Origin: Bog-473 sp963807775
Lineage (GTDB): Bacteria; Actinomycetota; Acidimicrobiia; Acidimicrobiales; RAAP-2
Direction: 5' to 3'
NCBI GenBank assembly: GCA_963807775.1
Contig: CAWECY010000004.1
Location: forward strand, 1-64,000
Length of the DNA stretch: 64,000 nt
The first letter of the stretch is position 1. Each line of letters opens with the position of its first letter. Both the position numbers and the translations under genes were made by a program. Under the pieces are notes generated by a model. That model searched no databases. It was not told where the DNA came from and was given only the letters and a program-made list of their open reading frames with translations. Below are positions 7,836 through 16,973 of this stretch, piece after piece.

Positions 7836-10800
7836 GTGATCTCGCTGCGCCGGATGAGCTTGGGGGCTGGCTATCGGTACCTGATGGAGTCCGTGGCGGC
7901 CGGCGATGGAGTCCGTCGCCAGTCGACCAGTCTGACCGACTACTACGCCGAGTCGGGTACCCCACCGGGAGTGTTCCTCGGCGCCGGGCTGGGCGCCCTC
8001 GACGACGGCCGAGGGGTCGAGAAGGGTTCGGCGGTCAGCGAAGAGCACCTGTTCAACCTGCTCGGGATGTGCGCCGATCCGGTGACCGGCAAGGCCTTGG
8101 GCCGCCCGCCCAACCGCTCGCACCTCTCCTTGGCCACCCGGGTGGCGGAGCGAGTAGCAGGCCATCGCCACCAACCGCCAGCGATGCCGAGCGAGCCGAA
8201 CAGAGGGCCCGGATCGAGGCCGAGGAACGAGCACACGGCGCAAAGTCCCGCGCCCCCGTGGCCGGGTTCGACCTCACGTTCTCGCCATCCAAGTCGGTGT
8301 CCGTGGCCTGGGCGCTGGCCGACCCGGAGACCAAGGCGCTGATCTACGACTGCCACCGCCGGGCCATCGACGTCGTGCTGACCTACGCCGAACGCGAGGT
8401 GTTCCACTCGCGCTCGGGCAAGGGTGGCGTGGTCCAAGAGGACGTCGAGGGTGTGGTGGCCACCGCGTTCACCCACTGGGACTCGAGGGCCGGCGACCCC
8501 CAGCTCCACGACCATGTCGTGGTGGCCAACCGGGCCCGCTCCGTCTCTGACGGCGTCTGGCGGACGCTCGATTCGCGTGGCCTGTTCAAGAACGTCGTCG
8601 CCCTCTCCGAGCTGCACCAGGGCGTGCTCGCTGACCTGTTGACCGAAGCGCTCGGGTGGGGCTGGGACGGCCGGGCCCGCCGGCACTCCGACCAACTCCG
8701 CTTCGAGGTGACCGGCGTACCAGAGGCGCTGATGACCGAGTTCTCCCAGCGGGCCGCCGTCATCGAGGAGCGCAAGACCGCGCTGGTGGACGACTTCGCC
8801 GCCGCCCATGGGCGCCAGCCGACCGATGTGGAGGTGCTCAGGCTGCGCCAACGAGCGACCTTGGAGACCCGGCCGGCCAAGGAGCATCACAGCCTGGGTG
8901 AGTTGACGAGACGGTGGCGAGGGCGAGCCGAGAGGTACATCGGAGACGAGCCGCACTCCTGGGTGGCCGCGCTGGCCGATCGCAACGACCTGCCGCTCTT
9001 GCGCGCCGGCGACCTGGCCGACGAGATCCTGGCCGACGCCGCCGGCGTGGCGGTCCAGACGTGGCCGAGCGCCGGGCCACCTTCAGCCGGGCCAACGTCC
9101 TGGCCGAGGTGCACCGCCAGTTCCAGGGGGTCCGCTTCGCCTCGCCCGACGAGCGGATCGCGGTGGCCGAGCGCACCGCTGACTCTGGCCCTGGCCCAGT
9201 CGCTCCTGGTCTCGGCGCCCGAGCTGCACCACACGCCGGAGCGCCTGCGCCGGGCCGACGGAGCAGCCGGTTCCGGGCCAAGGGCCACGAGGTCTACACC
9301 ACCGCCACCCTGTTGGAGGCCGAGGCCCGGCTGCTCGAGGCCGGGCGCCCGGTGGGCGGGCCCGTCGCCTCCATGGGCATTGTGGCGTCGGTGACCGCGA
9401 CCGTGCTGCCCGGCCGGGACCATCGGCTCAGCCTCGACCAGGCGCTGGCCGTGGAGCAGATCGCCACCTCGGGCCGCTCGCTCGACGTGTTGGTCGGCCC
9501 GGCCGGGACGGGCAAGTCCACCACGATGGCCGGGCTCCGGGCGGTGTGGGAAGCCGAGCACGGAGCGGGCTCGGTGCTCGGCCTGGCCCCCTCGGCCGCC
9601 GCGGCCGAGGTGCTGGCCGACGAGCTCGGGATCGACACGGAGAACACGGCCAAGTGGCTCTACGAGCACCGCCGGGAGGCCGAGCGGCTGCACGAGACTG
9701 GCCGAGCTGCGAGGCGAACTGGCGTCCCCTCACCCCACGTCCGCGGCCACCCTCGGCCACGCGAGCCAAGCGTCGGCCGCGCGGCCGAGGCTGAACTGGC
9801 CCGCTGGCGGCTCCGCGCCGGCCAGCTGGTGATCGTCGACGAGGCCAGCCTGGCCGGCACCTTCGCCCTCGACGAACTCGTGGCGGCGGCCGGAGCCGCC
9901 GGGCGCCAAGGTGGTCCTGGTCGGTGACGACCGCCAGATCAGCGCGGTGGAGGCCGGCGGGATGTTCGCCGCCCTGGTGCGTGACCGCGACGGCCTGGCC
10001 CCCGAACTGAGCGACGTGCGCCGGTTCGCCCACGACTGGGAGAAGGCGGCCAGTGTCGAGCTGCGAGCAGGGATCTCCCGACGCCATCGACGCCTACACC
10101 GCGCACGGGCGGATCAGCGAGGGGAGCCGTGACGAGATGCTCGACGCCCTCTATCGGGGGTGGAAGGAGGACACCGAGGCCGGCCGGACGAGCCTGATGA
10201 TCGCCGGAGACCTGGGCAGTGTGAGCGAGCTCAACGAGCGGGCCCGGGCCGATCGGATTGCCGCCGGAGAGGTGGAAGAGCGCGGGTTGGACGTGGCCGG
10301 TGGCGGGACGGCCGGGGTGGGCGACCAGGTGGTCACCCGTCAGAACGACCGGCGACTCGGCACCGGCCGAGGCTGGGTCCGCAACGGCGACCAGTGGACC
10401 GTCACAGCCACGCACCGACGACGGCTCCATGACCCTCCAGCGGGTCAAGGGCACCGGGAGGTGGTGCTCCCGGCCGACTACGTGGCCGAGCACGTCGAGC
10501 TGGCCTACGCCTCGACGGCGCATCGGGCCCAGGGCCGCAGCGTCGACACGGCGCACGCCATGGTCTCGCCGACCACCACCCGCGAGGTGCTCTACGTCTC
10601 GGCCACCAGGGGCAGGGAGCACAACCGGCTCTACGTGGACACCCACTACGACCCCGACCCGCAGACCTCGCACGACGAGACGATCGAACCGATGACGGCC
10701 CGCGAGGTGCTGGCCGGGGTCCTGCGCAACGAGGGGGCCGACGTGGCGGCGCACGAGATGATCCGCCGCCACCAGCACGAGGCAGAGGGCATGGAGCGGC

Positions 10801-11517
10801 TCTCGGCCGAGTACCTGACGCTGGCCACACTCGCCCAAGCAGAGCGCTGGGACGCCTTGCTCGTCCGCTCCGGGCTGACCGATGCCGAGCTGGAATCTGT
10901 TCGGGCCAGCGAGGCGCACGGTCCGCTGCTGGCGTCACTGCGCGAGGCCGAAGCCCGCGGTCTCGACGTGGAAGCGGCCGTCCCCCAACTGGTCGCCCGG
11001 CGCTCCCTGGCCGACGCCGCCGACGTGGCGGCGGTGCTCCACGGCCGGGTGGACCGTTGGGCCCAGGCGGCCGGTGGCCGGCGCCGGATGGCGGGCAATC
11101 TCATCGCCGGGCTGATCCCCAGGGCACAAGGTGTCACCGACCCCGAGATGGCGGAGGCGTTGGCTGAGCGGGACATCGGCCATGCAAGAGCGTGCCCTCA
11201 CCGTGGCCGCCCAAGCGATCGAGGCCGGAGCCGGCTGGGTGCAACGACTCGGGAGCCCGCCGTCCGATCCTTCCCGACGGGCCCGCTGGGTGCGTGAAGT
11301 CTCGACGGTCGCGGCCTACCGGGACCGCTGGCACATCACCGAGCAGCGCAGCATCGGGGCCAAGAGCGACGTCGGGAGCACCGAGCAGATGAGCCAGCGC
11401 CAGAGGGCACTGGCCGCGGCAGAGCGCGCCGTGGCCATCAGCCACGACGCTCATCGCGAACAGGCAAGCCCCGCCTGGGAGCCGCAGATCGAGGTGGTGA
11501 GGGGAGTCGAACTCTGA
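7836..11517 (+). pseudogene. MobF (TrwC/TraA-type) conjugative relaxase-helicase, many frame breaks
   Basis: The segments in all three frames add up to one relaxase of about 1200 residues. The N-terminal relaxase domain has the tyrosines of YRYL and DYYAESGTPPG (about 7880-7970) and the metal-binding histidines of HWDSRAGDPQLHDHVVV (about 8475-8525). The helicase part has Walker A GPAGTGKSTTM (about 9500), Walker B VIVDEASLAG (about 9833), VVLVGDDRQISAVEAGG (about 9911) and the UvrD-like C-terminal STAHRAQGRSVDTAH (about 10516). A coiled C-terminus ends at 11517. Frame changes occur near 8160, 8196, 9065, 9175, 9262, 9700, 9905, 10060 and 11180. The protein nicks and unwinds plasmid or element DNA for transfer. 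No coupling protein or secretion genes are visible in the window. Confidence 0.85.
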
Positions 11518-11526
11518 GTGGCGTCC

Positions 11527-13029
11527 CTATGCCGCGCCACAGAGGCTCTGCTCGAGCCGTCGGACACCCCGGTCTTCTCGCCCGGGAGCCACGCCCTGGT
11601 AGATGTCGAGAAACACCGACAGCGTCTTGTGACCTGACCAGCGCTGGCAGACGACCGCATCGACGCCTTCCCGTAGCCACCAGGAACAGGCGGCGTGGCG
11701 CAGGTCGTGGCGACGGAGGCGCGAGAGTTTGGATTGGCGGGGGTCGTCGGGTGCGAGGTCGGTCCGGCGGGGGAACAACTTGGCGCACGCCGGCGCCCAC
11801 ACGCTGGCGGCGAACCAGTTGCCGGCGAAAGCTCTGCCATTGCGGTGGAACACGAGCCCGCCGGGTCCTTCGCCGTAGAGCTCCAGGTGTTGACGGAGCT
11901 TGACAACCAGGAGCGACGGCACCGGAACCCGGCGGCTCTCGGTGAGGTCCCGGTCCTTAAGCGGTCCCCATTCGGGGTCCTCGTCGGGGTCGAGCCACCG
12001 ATCCCGGGTCGGGCGATGGGTGCGCCGGACGACAAGCCATCCGGGCTCATCGGTCGGGGGGAGCTCCAGGTCCTCGCTCACGAGCCCGGCCGCCTCTCCC
12101 GGGCGGAGCCCGCAGAGAGCCATGACCAGCACGAAACATTCGACAACCCCGCCCCACGCCCCCTCGGTGACGCACGCTTCGGCCAGCGCCAGTGACTGGG
12201 ACACGCTGAGCACCATGTCGGCGTCGACAGCCAGTCCGGCCCGCCCGGCAGCCAGCGTGGCCTTGCCCTTCACCTTTCGCCGGGCACGGACCACCACCCA
12301 CGGGCTCCGGTCGATCGGGAGGTCATCCCGGGCGATCGCCCAGTTCCAGGCCGCCCGGAGCGGCTGCAGGTATCGGGTCAGGGTCGCTGCCGACAGCCGC
12401 GTGCCGGGTTTGCGTTCGCTGACCTCGATCATGGAGACGAATGCCTCAATCTGCTTCGAGGTGAGCGAGTCGGCGGGAGCCGAATGGGCTTCCAGCCACC
12501 GCTGCCCCGCCCGCTGCCGATCGGTGATCCGCCCCTCCAGGCGAGCCGGCAGGAAGCTGGCGTGGCTCAGGTAGTCCTCGACGGCGACGAGATCGTCGCC
12601 GGCCAGCTCGGCACCAGGCACCAGGAGCCAGCGACGAGCCCGGTTGAAGGACCGTGCGGCAGCCTCCTTGGTCGCCGGCTCCCATTCGGGGTGTTGGTGG
12701 AAATAGAGCTCGGTGAGGGCGAACACCGAGGGGGGCACCGGCCCAGTTGGTGCCTGTGGCTCGACGAACTGCTTCGTCTTGAGGTCAAAGGGCAGCCCCC
12801 GGGCGAAATCCCGCTCGGCCCGCTCCCGCCAGGTCTCGGCCAATCCGGCCTTGTGGAAGCGCTTGAACCACTGGACCCCATCGGACTTGCCCTTGACGTC
12901 CCAGCAATCGACATTTCGCCGCCGGACCTCACCGCTGGCCCGGTCGGTCACCCTCTGGACCCTCGTCTGCTTGACGACCCATGCCTGGAATGTCCTCGGG
13001 ACCCACGGGTCCGGGTAACTGCGGGCCAT
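11527..13029 (-). CDS. Phage-type tyrosine integrase of the island
   Basis: A 500-residue integrase with an arm-binding N-terminus, a core-binding domain (about 115-230) and a catalytic domain. The arginine box is ALCGLRPGEAAGL, the HxxR box is RRHDLRHAACSW, and GHKTLSVFLDIYQG carries the histidine and tyrosine. The ATG at 13029 is chosen because GGAGGTG lies six bases upstream; a GTG at 13053 is in frame but weaker. It lies at the right end of the mobilisable island, 280 bases from an intact tRNA-Thr, and converges with the relaxase gene. It is most likely the enzyme that inserted the element, with the excisionase-like protein at 3.1-3.4 kb as a possible partner. Confidence 0.9.
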   Translation of the reverse strand: MARSYPDPWVPRTFQAWVVKQTRVQRVTDRASGEVRRRNVDCWDVKGKSDGVQWFKRFHKAGLAETWRERAERDFARGLPFDLKTKQFVEPQAPTGPVPPSVFALTELYFHQHPEWEPATKEAAARSFNRARRWLLVPGAELAGDDLVAVEDYLSHASFLPARLEGRITDRQRAGQRWLEAHSAPADSLTSKQIEAFVSMIEVSERKPGTRLSAATLTRYLQPLRAAWNWAIARDDLPIDRSPWVVVRARRKVKGKATLAAGRAGLAVDADMVLSVSQSLALAEACVTEGAWGGVVECFVLVMALCGLRPGEAAGLVSEDLELPPTDEPGWLVVRRTHRPTRDRWLDPDEDPEWGPLKDRDLTESRRVPVPSLLVVKLRQHLELYGEGPGGLVFHRNGRAFAGNWFAASVWAPACAKLFPRRTDLAPDDPRQSKLSRLRRHDLRHAACSWWLREGVDAVVCQRWSGHKTLSVFLDIYQGVAPGREDRGVRRLEQSLCGAA

Positions 13030-13309
13030 TGCGATCACCTCCACCCGGCTCACCGCGGAGGTTCGCCGTACCTCGCCGTCCGAGTCCGGACCACCAGCGT
13101 ACCCTCGTCAGGTTGAATCTGGGTTGAATTGAGACCAATCTGGAGGCCAAAAGCGCCCTGCGTCGGCCTCTATCCGTGGTCAGTCGGCGGCTCTCACAGG
13201 ACGCTGCATGGTCAATGGCCTGATGCCAACGTGCGCCGTTGACCAGGTATTTTGAGGGAAGTACCCTTGGCTCAAGGGGCTCCGCCAGACGGCCTAGAAT
13301 GGGTCTGCC

Positions 13310-13382
13310 GCCCGAGTAGCTCAGTTGGTAGAGCACTTCACTTGTAATGAAGATGTCGCGGGTTCGATTCCTGCCTCGGGCT
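13310..13382 (+). tRNA. tRNA-Thr, anticodon TGT
   Basis: A complete cloverleaf. The acceptor GCCCGAG pairs with CTCGGGC, the D-arm is AGCTCAGTTGGTAGAGC, the anticodon stem CTTCA/TGAAG encloses the loop CTTGTAA (anticodon TGT, reading ACA), and the T-arm GCGGG-TTCGATT-CCTGC has one mismatch or wobble. CCA is not encoded. It marks the boundary between the accessory island and core genes. The integrase lies on its 5' side, which is not the usual orientation for integration into a tRNA 3' end. Confidence 0.95.
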
Positions 13383-13409
13383 CGAAGTGGTCTGGGAGAA
13401 AGGAAGCCG

Positions 13410-13823
13410 ATGCTGAGCGATTTCAAGAAGTTCGTCCTGCGCGGCAACGTGGTCGACCTGGCCGTTGCCGTGGTGGTCGGCGCGGCGTTCACCGCCGTGA
13501 TCACGGCGTTCGTGGTCGATCTGCTCACACCGCTCATCGCGGCCATCTTCGGGAAGACATCGTTCTCGGGTCTGTACTTCACGGTCAACCACTCCAAATT
13601 CCTCTATGGGTCCTTCCTGAACGCCCTGATTTCGTTTCTGATCATCGCGGTGGTCGTCTTCTTTGCCGTGGTGATCCCGCTGACGGCGCTCCTGCGCCGC
13701 CTCAACGCCCTGCCCGCCGAAGAGCCAAAGCCGCCCACGAGACCGTGTCCCGAATGTCTGAGCGACATCCCTCTCGAGGCACGGCGGTGCGCCTTCTGCA
13801 CCTCCGAGGTGGCGGTAACCTGA
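13410..13823 (+). CDS. mscL: Large-conductance mechanosensitive channel with C-terminal zinc ribbon
   Basis: A 137-residue MscL, which opens in the membrane under strong tension to release solutes during osmotic downshock. DFKKFVLRGNVVDLAVAVVVG is the classic N-terminal amphipathic helix and first membrane span; a second span (LIIAVVVFFAVVIP) follows the periplasmic loop. The C-terminus ends in CPECLSDIPLEARRCAFC, a small zinc ribbon often found on actinobacterial MscL. The ATG at 13410 is chosen over an upstream codon that would overlap the tRNA. GGAGAAAGGAAG precedes it. Confidence 0.95.
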   Translation: MLSDFKKFVLRGNVVDLAVAVVVGAAFTAVITAFVVDLLTPLIAAIFGKTSFSGLYFTVNHSKFLYGSFLNALISFLIIAVVVFFAVVIPLTALLRRLNALPAEEPKPPTRPCPECLSDIPLEARRCAFCTSEVAVT

Positions 13824-13830
13824 CACGGCC

Positions 13831-14343
13831 ATGACGAGCACGTTGCCCCCGCAGGGGTGGTACCCCGATCCGAACCAACCGGGGCTGTTGCGCTGGTGGG
13901 ACGGGCAGGTCTGGACCGCGCAGACCCAGTCGTCGACGACGGGTCCAGTCCCGGGCGTGGGCGAGGGCGAGGGCGCAGGCTCGAGCGCGGGCGTCGAAGG
14001 AGGTGCGTCGCAGAAGGTGGGCGACTTCACCATCCCGGCCGATCTGCCGTCGGCGCCACAGGGAGGCGGGACCGGACGGGGCCGGGGCCGCGGTCGGGGT
14101 CGGGGCGGCTATGGCCACGGCTACGGCCGTTCAGGCGGCAACCGCCTGAGCATCACCGTGTTCTGCGTCGAGGCCGTGTACCTGGTGCTGGCCGCGACCA
14201 CCGGGTTCCTCCTCATAGGGATCCTGCCGCTCTTCCTCTCCATCCGCGCCATCTCGGCCCGGGAAAAGCTCGGCCCAGTCGCCTTGGCCGTGACCATCGT
14301 GGGCTTCGTCGCCTCATTCGCGCTCTCGGGGCATCACCACTAG
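13831..14343 (+). CDS. DUF2510 membrane protein with glycine/arginine-rich linker
   Basis: A 170-residue protein. Residues 8-30 form a DUF2510 motif (QGWYPDPNQPGLLRWWDGQ..W), a short tryptophan-rich module common in actinobacterial envelope proteins. A low-complexity linker follows, including an RGRGRGRGRGGYGHGYG run, then two hydrophobic spans near residues 110-165. It starts eight bases after mscL and is probably co-transcribed with it. Its function is unknown; it resembles small membrane proteins of the DUF4190 type in layout. Confidence 0.75.
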   Translation: MTSTLPPQGWYPDPNQPGLLRWWDGQVWTAQTQSSTTGPVPGVGEGEGAGSSAGVEGGASQKVGDFTIPADLPSAPQGGGTGRGRGRGRGRGGYGHGYGRSGGNRLSITVFCVEAVYLVLAATTGFLLIGILPLFLSIRAISAREKLGPVALAVTIVGFVASFALSGHHH

Positions 14344-15206
14344 ACCGAGCGGCGGTCGGCGGAGCCGGTGGCCCGCTGGCGGGCGACCTCGAAGCACGCG
14401 ACCGCGCCGGCGACGCCGACGTTGAGCGACGGCAGCGTGCCGTGCTGGGGTATGGCCACGACTGCATCGCAGCGTCGCCGCACCAACGGCGCCAGCCCCT
14501 TCTCCTCACTGCCGACCACCAGTGCCACCGGCCCGTCACCGAGCGATACGTCGTAGAGCGACTGGTCCGACTCACCAGCGAGCCCGATCGACCACACGCC
14601 GAGCTCGCGCAACTCGCTGAGCGCCGTCGGCACACCACCCACGACCGCGAAGGGCAGGTGCTCGATCGCACCGGCCGCCGTTTTGGTCACCGTCGGCGTA
14701 ATCCGGGCCGAGCGGTGCCGCGGCAACACGACGCCGGTGACGCCGGCGCACTCCGCACTGCGCAGGAGCGCGCCCAGGTTCCGGGGGTCGGTGATGCCCG
14801 CAGCCACCAGCAGAAACGGCACCGCGCCGCGCCGGCTTGGTGCGCACAGTTCCTCGAGGGAGACCGGGTCGAGCGGGCGGGCCAACGCCAGCACGCCCTG
14901 GGGCGACTCGGTGCGGGCCTGGGTGTCCAACCTGGCCCGGGGCACCGTCTCGACGGGGACCCGCAGACGGTCCGCCAGCTCCTCAATGCGGTCCAGCTGC
15001 GGGGAGGGGTCCTGGTCCTCGGCGAGCAAGATGCGGCGCACGGTGCGTCGCCCGACCGTCAGCAACTCGAGCACGGCCCGGCGCCCCTCGACCTGGTCTC
15101 CTCCGAGCTCGCTGAGCGCCGCCGGACGCGGGCGCTGGCGCGGCGGCGATGCGGCACCCCTCCGCTCCCGTCCCCCTCGCTGGCCGGGCCGAGTGGGCCG
15201 GCTCAC
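14340..15206 (-). CDS. rlmB: 23S rRNA 2'-O-ribose methyltransferase, TrmH/RlmB family
   Basis: A 288-residue SPOUT methyltransferase. After a basic low-complexity leader (residues 1-35) comes the substrate-binding domain starting GRRAVLELL. The catalytic knot shows ITDPRNLGALLRSAECAG, VVGSEEKGLAP and the AdoMet-binding knot end IPQHGTLPSLNVGVAGAVA. RlmB methylates G2251 of 23S rRNA in E. coli. It overlaps ispF by four bases, forming carD-ispD-ispF-rlmB. In many actinobacteria cysS lies between ispF and rlmB; it is absent here. Confidence 0.9.
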   Translation of the reverse strand: MSRPTRPGQRGGRERRGAASPPRQRPRPAALSELGGDQVEGRRAVLELLTVGRRTVRRILLAEDQDPSPQLDRIEELADRLRVPVETVPRARLDTQARTESPQGVLALARPLDPVSLEELCAPSRRGAVPFLLVAAGITDPRNLGALLRSAECAGVTGVVLPRHRSARITPTVTKTAAGAIEHLPFAVVGGVPTALSELRELGVWSIGLAGESDQSLYDVSLGDGPVALVVGSEEKGLAPLVRRRCDAVVAIPQHGTLPSLNVGVAGAVACFEVARQRATGSADRRSV

Positions 15207-15673
15207 GCCTCCTCCATGAGGACCACCGCCAGGCAGGCGATGCCCTCCGCCCGGCCGAGCGCTCCCAGCCCTTCGGCGCGCGTCGCCTTTACCGACACCG
15301 GCGCACCGAGAACGCTGCTCAGCTTCTCGACCATGGCGGGCGTGTGCGGCGCCAGCCGTGGGGTATCGGCCACTACTGTGCAGTCGGCGTTGGCACAGGC
15401 ATAGCCCTCCTGGGCTGCCATTCGCAGCACCTCGGAGAGGAGGGCCACGCTGTCCGCTCCTTCCCAGGACGGGTCGCTGTCGGGGAAGTGGCGGCCCAGG
15501 TCCCCCAGGCCCAGCGCCCCGAGCACAGCGTCGGCCAGGGCGTGGCAGACCGCATCGGCGTCGCTGTGCCCCTTAAGGCCCCGCCCGCCTTCGATGACGA
15601 TCCCGCCCAGCACCAGTGGCCGGTGCGGGTCCTCGGAGAAGGGGTGGACGTCGATGCCCTGGCCGATGCGCAT
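15203..15673 (-). CDS. ispF: 2-C-methyl-D-erythritol 2,4-cyclodiphosphate synthase
   Basis: A 156-residue IspF, converting CDP-methylerythritol 2-phosphate to the cyclodiphosphate with loss of CMP in the MEP isoprenoid pathway. The zinc ligands are in GQGIDVHPF and in KGHSDADAVCHALADAVLGA, and the substrate loop is HFPDSDPSWEGADS. The length is typical. It is three bases downstream of ispD and overlaps rlmB. Confidence 0.97.
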   Translation of the reverse strand: MRIGQGIDVHPFSEDPHRPLVLGGIVIEGGRGLKGHSDADAVCHALADAVLGALGLGDLGRHFPDSDPSWEGADSVALLSEVLRMAAQEGYACANADCTVVADTPRLAPHTPAMVEKLSSVLGAPVSVKATRAEGLGALGRAEGIACLAVVLMEEA

Positions 15674-15676
15674 GTC

Positions 15677-16339
15677 TCAGCCGCCGTCGGGGATGAGGAG
15701 ACGGTGCTGGGCGTCGCGCAGGTCGTCGGCGGTGGTGATCTTGAGGTTGCCCGGGTCGCCGGGCACCACCCGTACCCGTCCGCCCAGCGCCTCGACCAGC
15801 ACCGCGTCGTCGGTGGCGTTGTTCATGCCCTGGTCGTGGGCGCGCCGCAGGACGTCGGCCCGGAAGCCCTGGGGGGTCTGGACAGCCACGAGCACCGTGC
15901 GGTCCAGCGTTGCCGTGACGTTGTGCGCGTCGTCCACTTCTTTGATGGTGTCACGCACCGGAACGCCCGGCACCGCCGCGTCGGCACCGTCCTCGACAAC
16001 GGCGGTGATCACGGCGGCAAACAGCTCGGGCGTGGCCAGCGGCCGCGCCGCGTCGTGCACGAGCACCACGTCGGCCTCGGCTGGCACGGCGGCCAGGCCA
16101 CGTCGCACCGAGTCGGCGCGGGTGTCGCCCCCCGCCACCAGCGCGTCCGCGCCGTGCATGGGAGCATCGCCGTCCGCGACGTCCGGGGGCACCACCAGCA
16201 CGATGCCCTCGGAGAAGGGCCGGCAGGCGTCGACCGCCCATTCGAGCACCGGGCGCCCACCCAGCGCCGAGAATTGCTTCGGGGCGCCGAAGCGGCGTCC
16301 CGATCCCCCGGCCACCACGATCGACCACACCTGCGCCAC
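15677..16339 (-). CDS. ispD: 2-C-methyl-D-erythritol 4-phosphate cytidylyltransferase
   Basis: A 220-residue IspD, which joins CTP and methylerythritol 4-phosphate in the MEP pathway. The nucleotide-binding N-terminus SIVVAGGSGRRFGAPKQF and the DAARPL and TPQGF motifs are present. It follows carD by about 20 bases and precedes ispF by three, the usual actinobacterial order. Confidence 0.97.
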   Translation of the reverse strand: MAQVWSIVVAGGSGRRFGAPKQFSALGGRPVLEWAVDACRPFSEGIVLVVPPDVADGDAPMHGADALVAGGDTRADSVRRGLAAVPAEADVVLVHDAARPLATPELFAAVITAVVEDGADAAVPGVPVRDTIKEVDDAHNVTATLDRTVLVAVQTPQGFRADVLRRAHDQGMNNATDDAVLVEALGGRVRVVPGDPGNLKITTADDLRDAQHRLLIPDGG

Positions 16340-16359
16340 GGTGCGACCCCGGGGCGTGA

Positions 16360-16839
16360 TCAGGTCAGGGCGTCGTTCAGACGCTCTTCGGCCGTCTCCT
16401 CGTCCACGTTGAGAGCGAAGGTCAGCTCGGACACCAGGATCTGGCGGGCCCGCTGCAGCATGCGCTTCTCGCCGGCGGACAAGCCCTTGTCCTTGTCCCG
16501 GATCGAGAGGTTCCGAACCACTTCAGCCACCTGGTAGATGTCGCCCGAGCGGAGCTTCTCCGAGTGGTTCTTGTAACGACGGGACCAGTTCGTCGGCATG
16601 CGCGCTTCTTTCTTGCGCAAGACCGCGAAGACCTCTTCCACTTCCTCGTCATTGATCACCTCGCGCAGCCCTACGCCCTCGGTGTTGTCCGCCGGCACGT
16701 TGAGGATGAGGTCGCCGTAGGCGAGCCGCAGGACCAGGTATTCGCGCTTCTCGCCGAAGGCGACCTTCGTCTCGCGCTTCTCAATGACTGCAGCCCCGTG
16801 GTGGGGGTAGACGACTTTGTCTCCGACCTTGAAGGACAC
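16360..16839 (-). CDS. carD: CarD-type RNA polymerase-binding transcription regulator
   Basis: A 159-residue CarD protein. The N-terminal Tudor-like RNA polymerase interaction domain begins FKVGDKVVYPHHGAAVIE. The helical DNA-binding C-terminus includes the tryptophan-containing NWSRRYKNH, which in mycobacteria wedges the upstream edge of the transcription bubble. It stabilises open complexes at rRNA and other promoters. It is the first gene of carD-ispD-ispF-rlmB, with a 134-base gap to disA carrying the likely promoter. Confidence 0.97.
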   Translation of the reverse strand: MSFKVGDKVVYPHHGAAVIEKRETKVAFGEKREYLVLRLAYGDLILNVPADNTEGVGLREVINDEEVEEVFAVLRKKEARMPTNWSRRYKNHSEKLRSGDIYQVAEVVRNLSIRDKDKGLSAGEKRMLQRARQILVSELTFALNVDEETAEERLNDALT

Positions 16840-16973
16840 AGGACTCAGGACTCCCTTGGATGATTCGGGTGCGCCCGTACGGGCACACAGCCGCGCTAGC
16901 GGCGATGTTCAGACGATGCCAAGACAGGCCCGGCCCGCCCGACGGTGGCCATCCATTCTACCAGACCGACCTG

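Noticed and set aside
13857..15404. A 515-codon plus-strand frame through DUF2510 and rlmB
   Set aside because: It overlaps two good genes in the wrong frame or strand and is arginine-rich filler.
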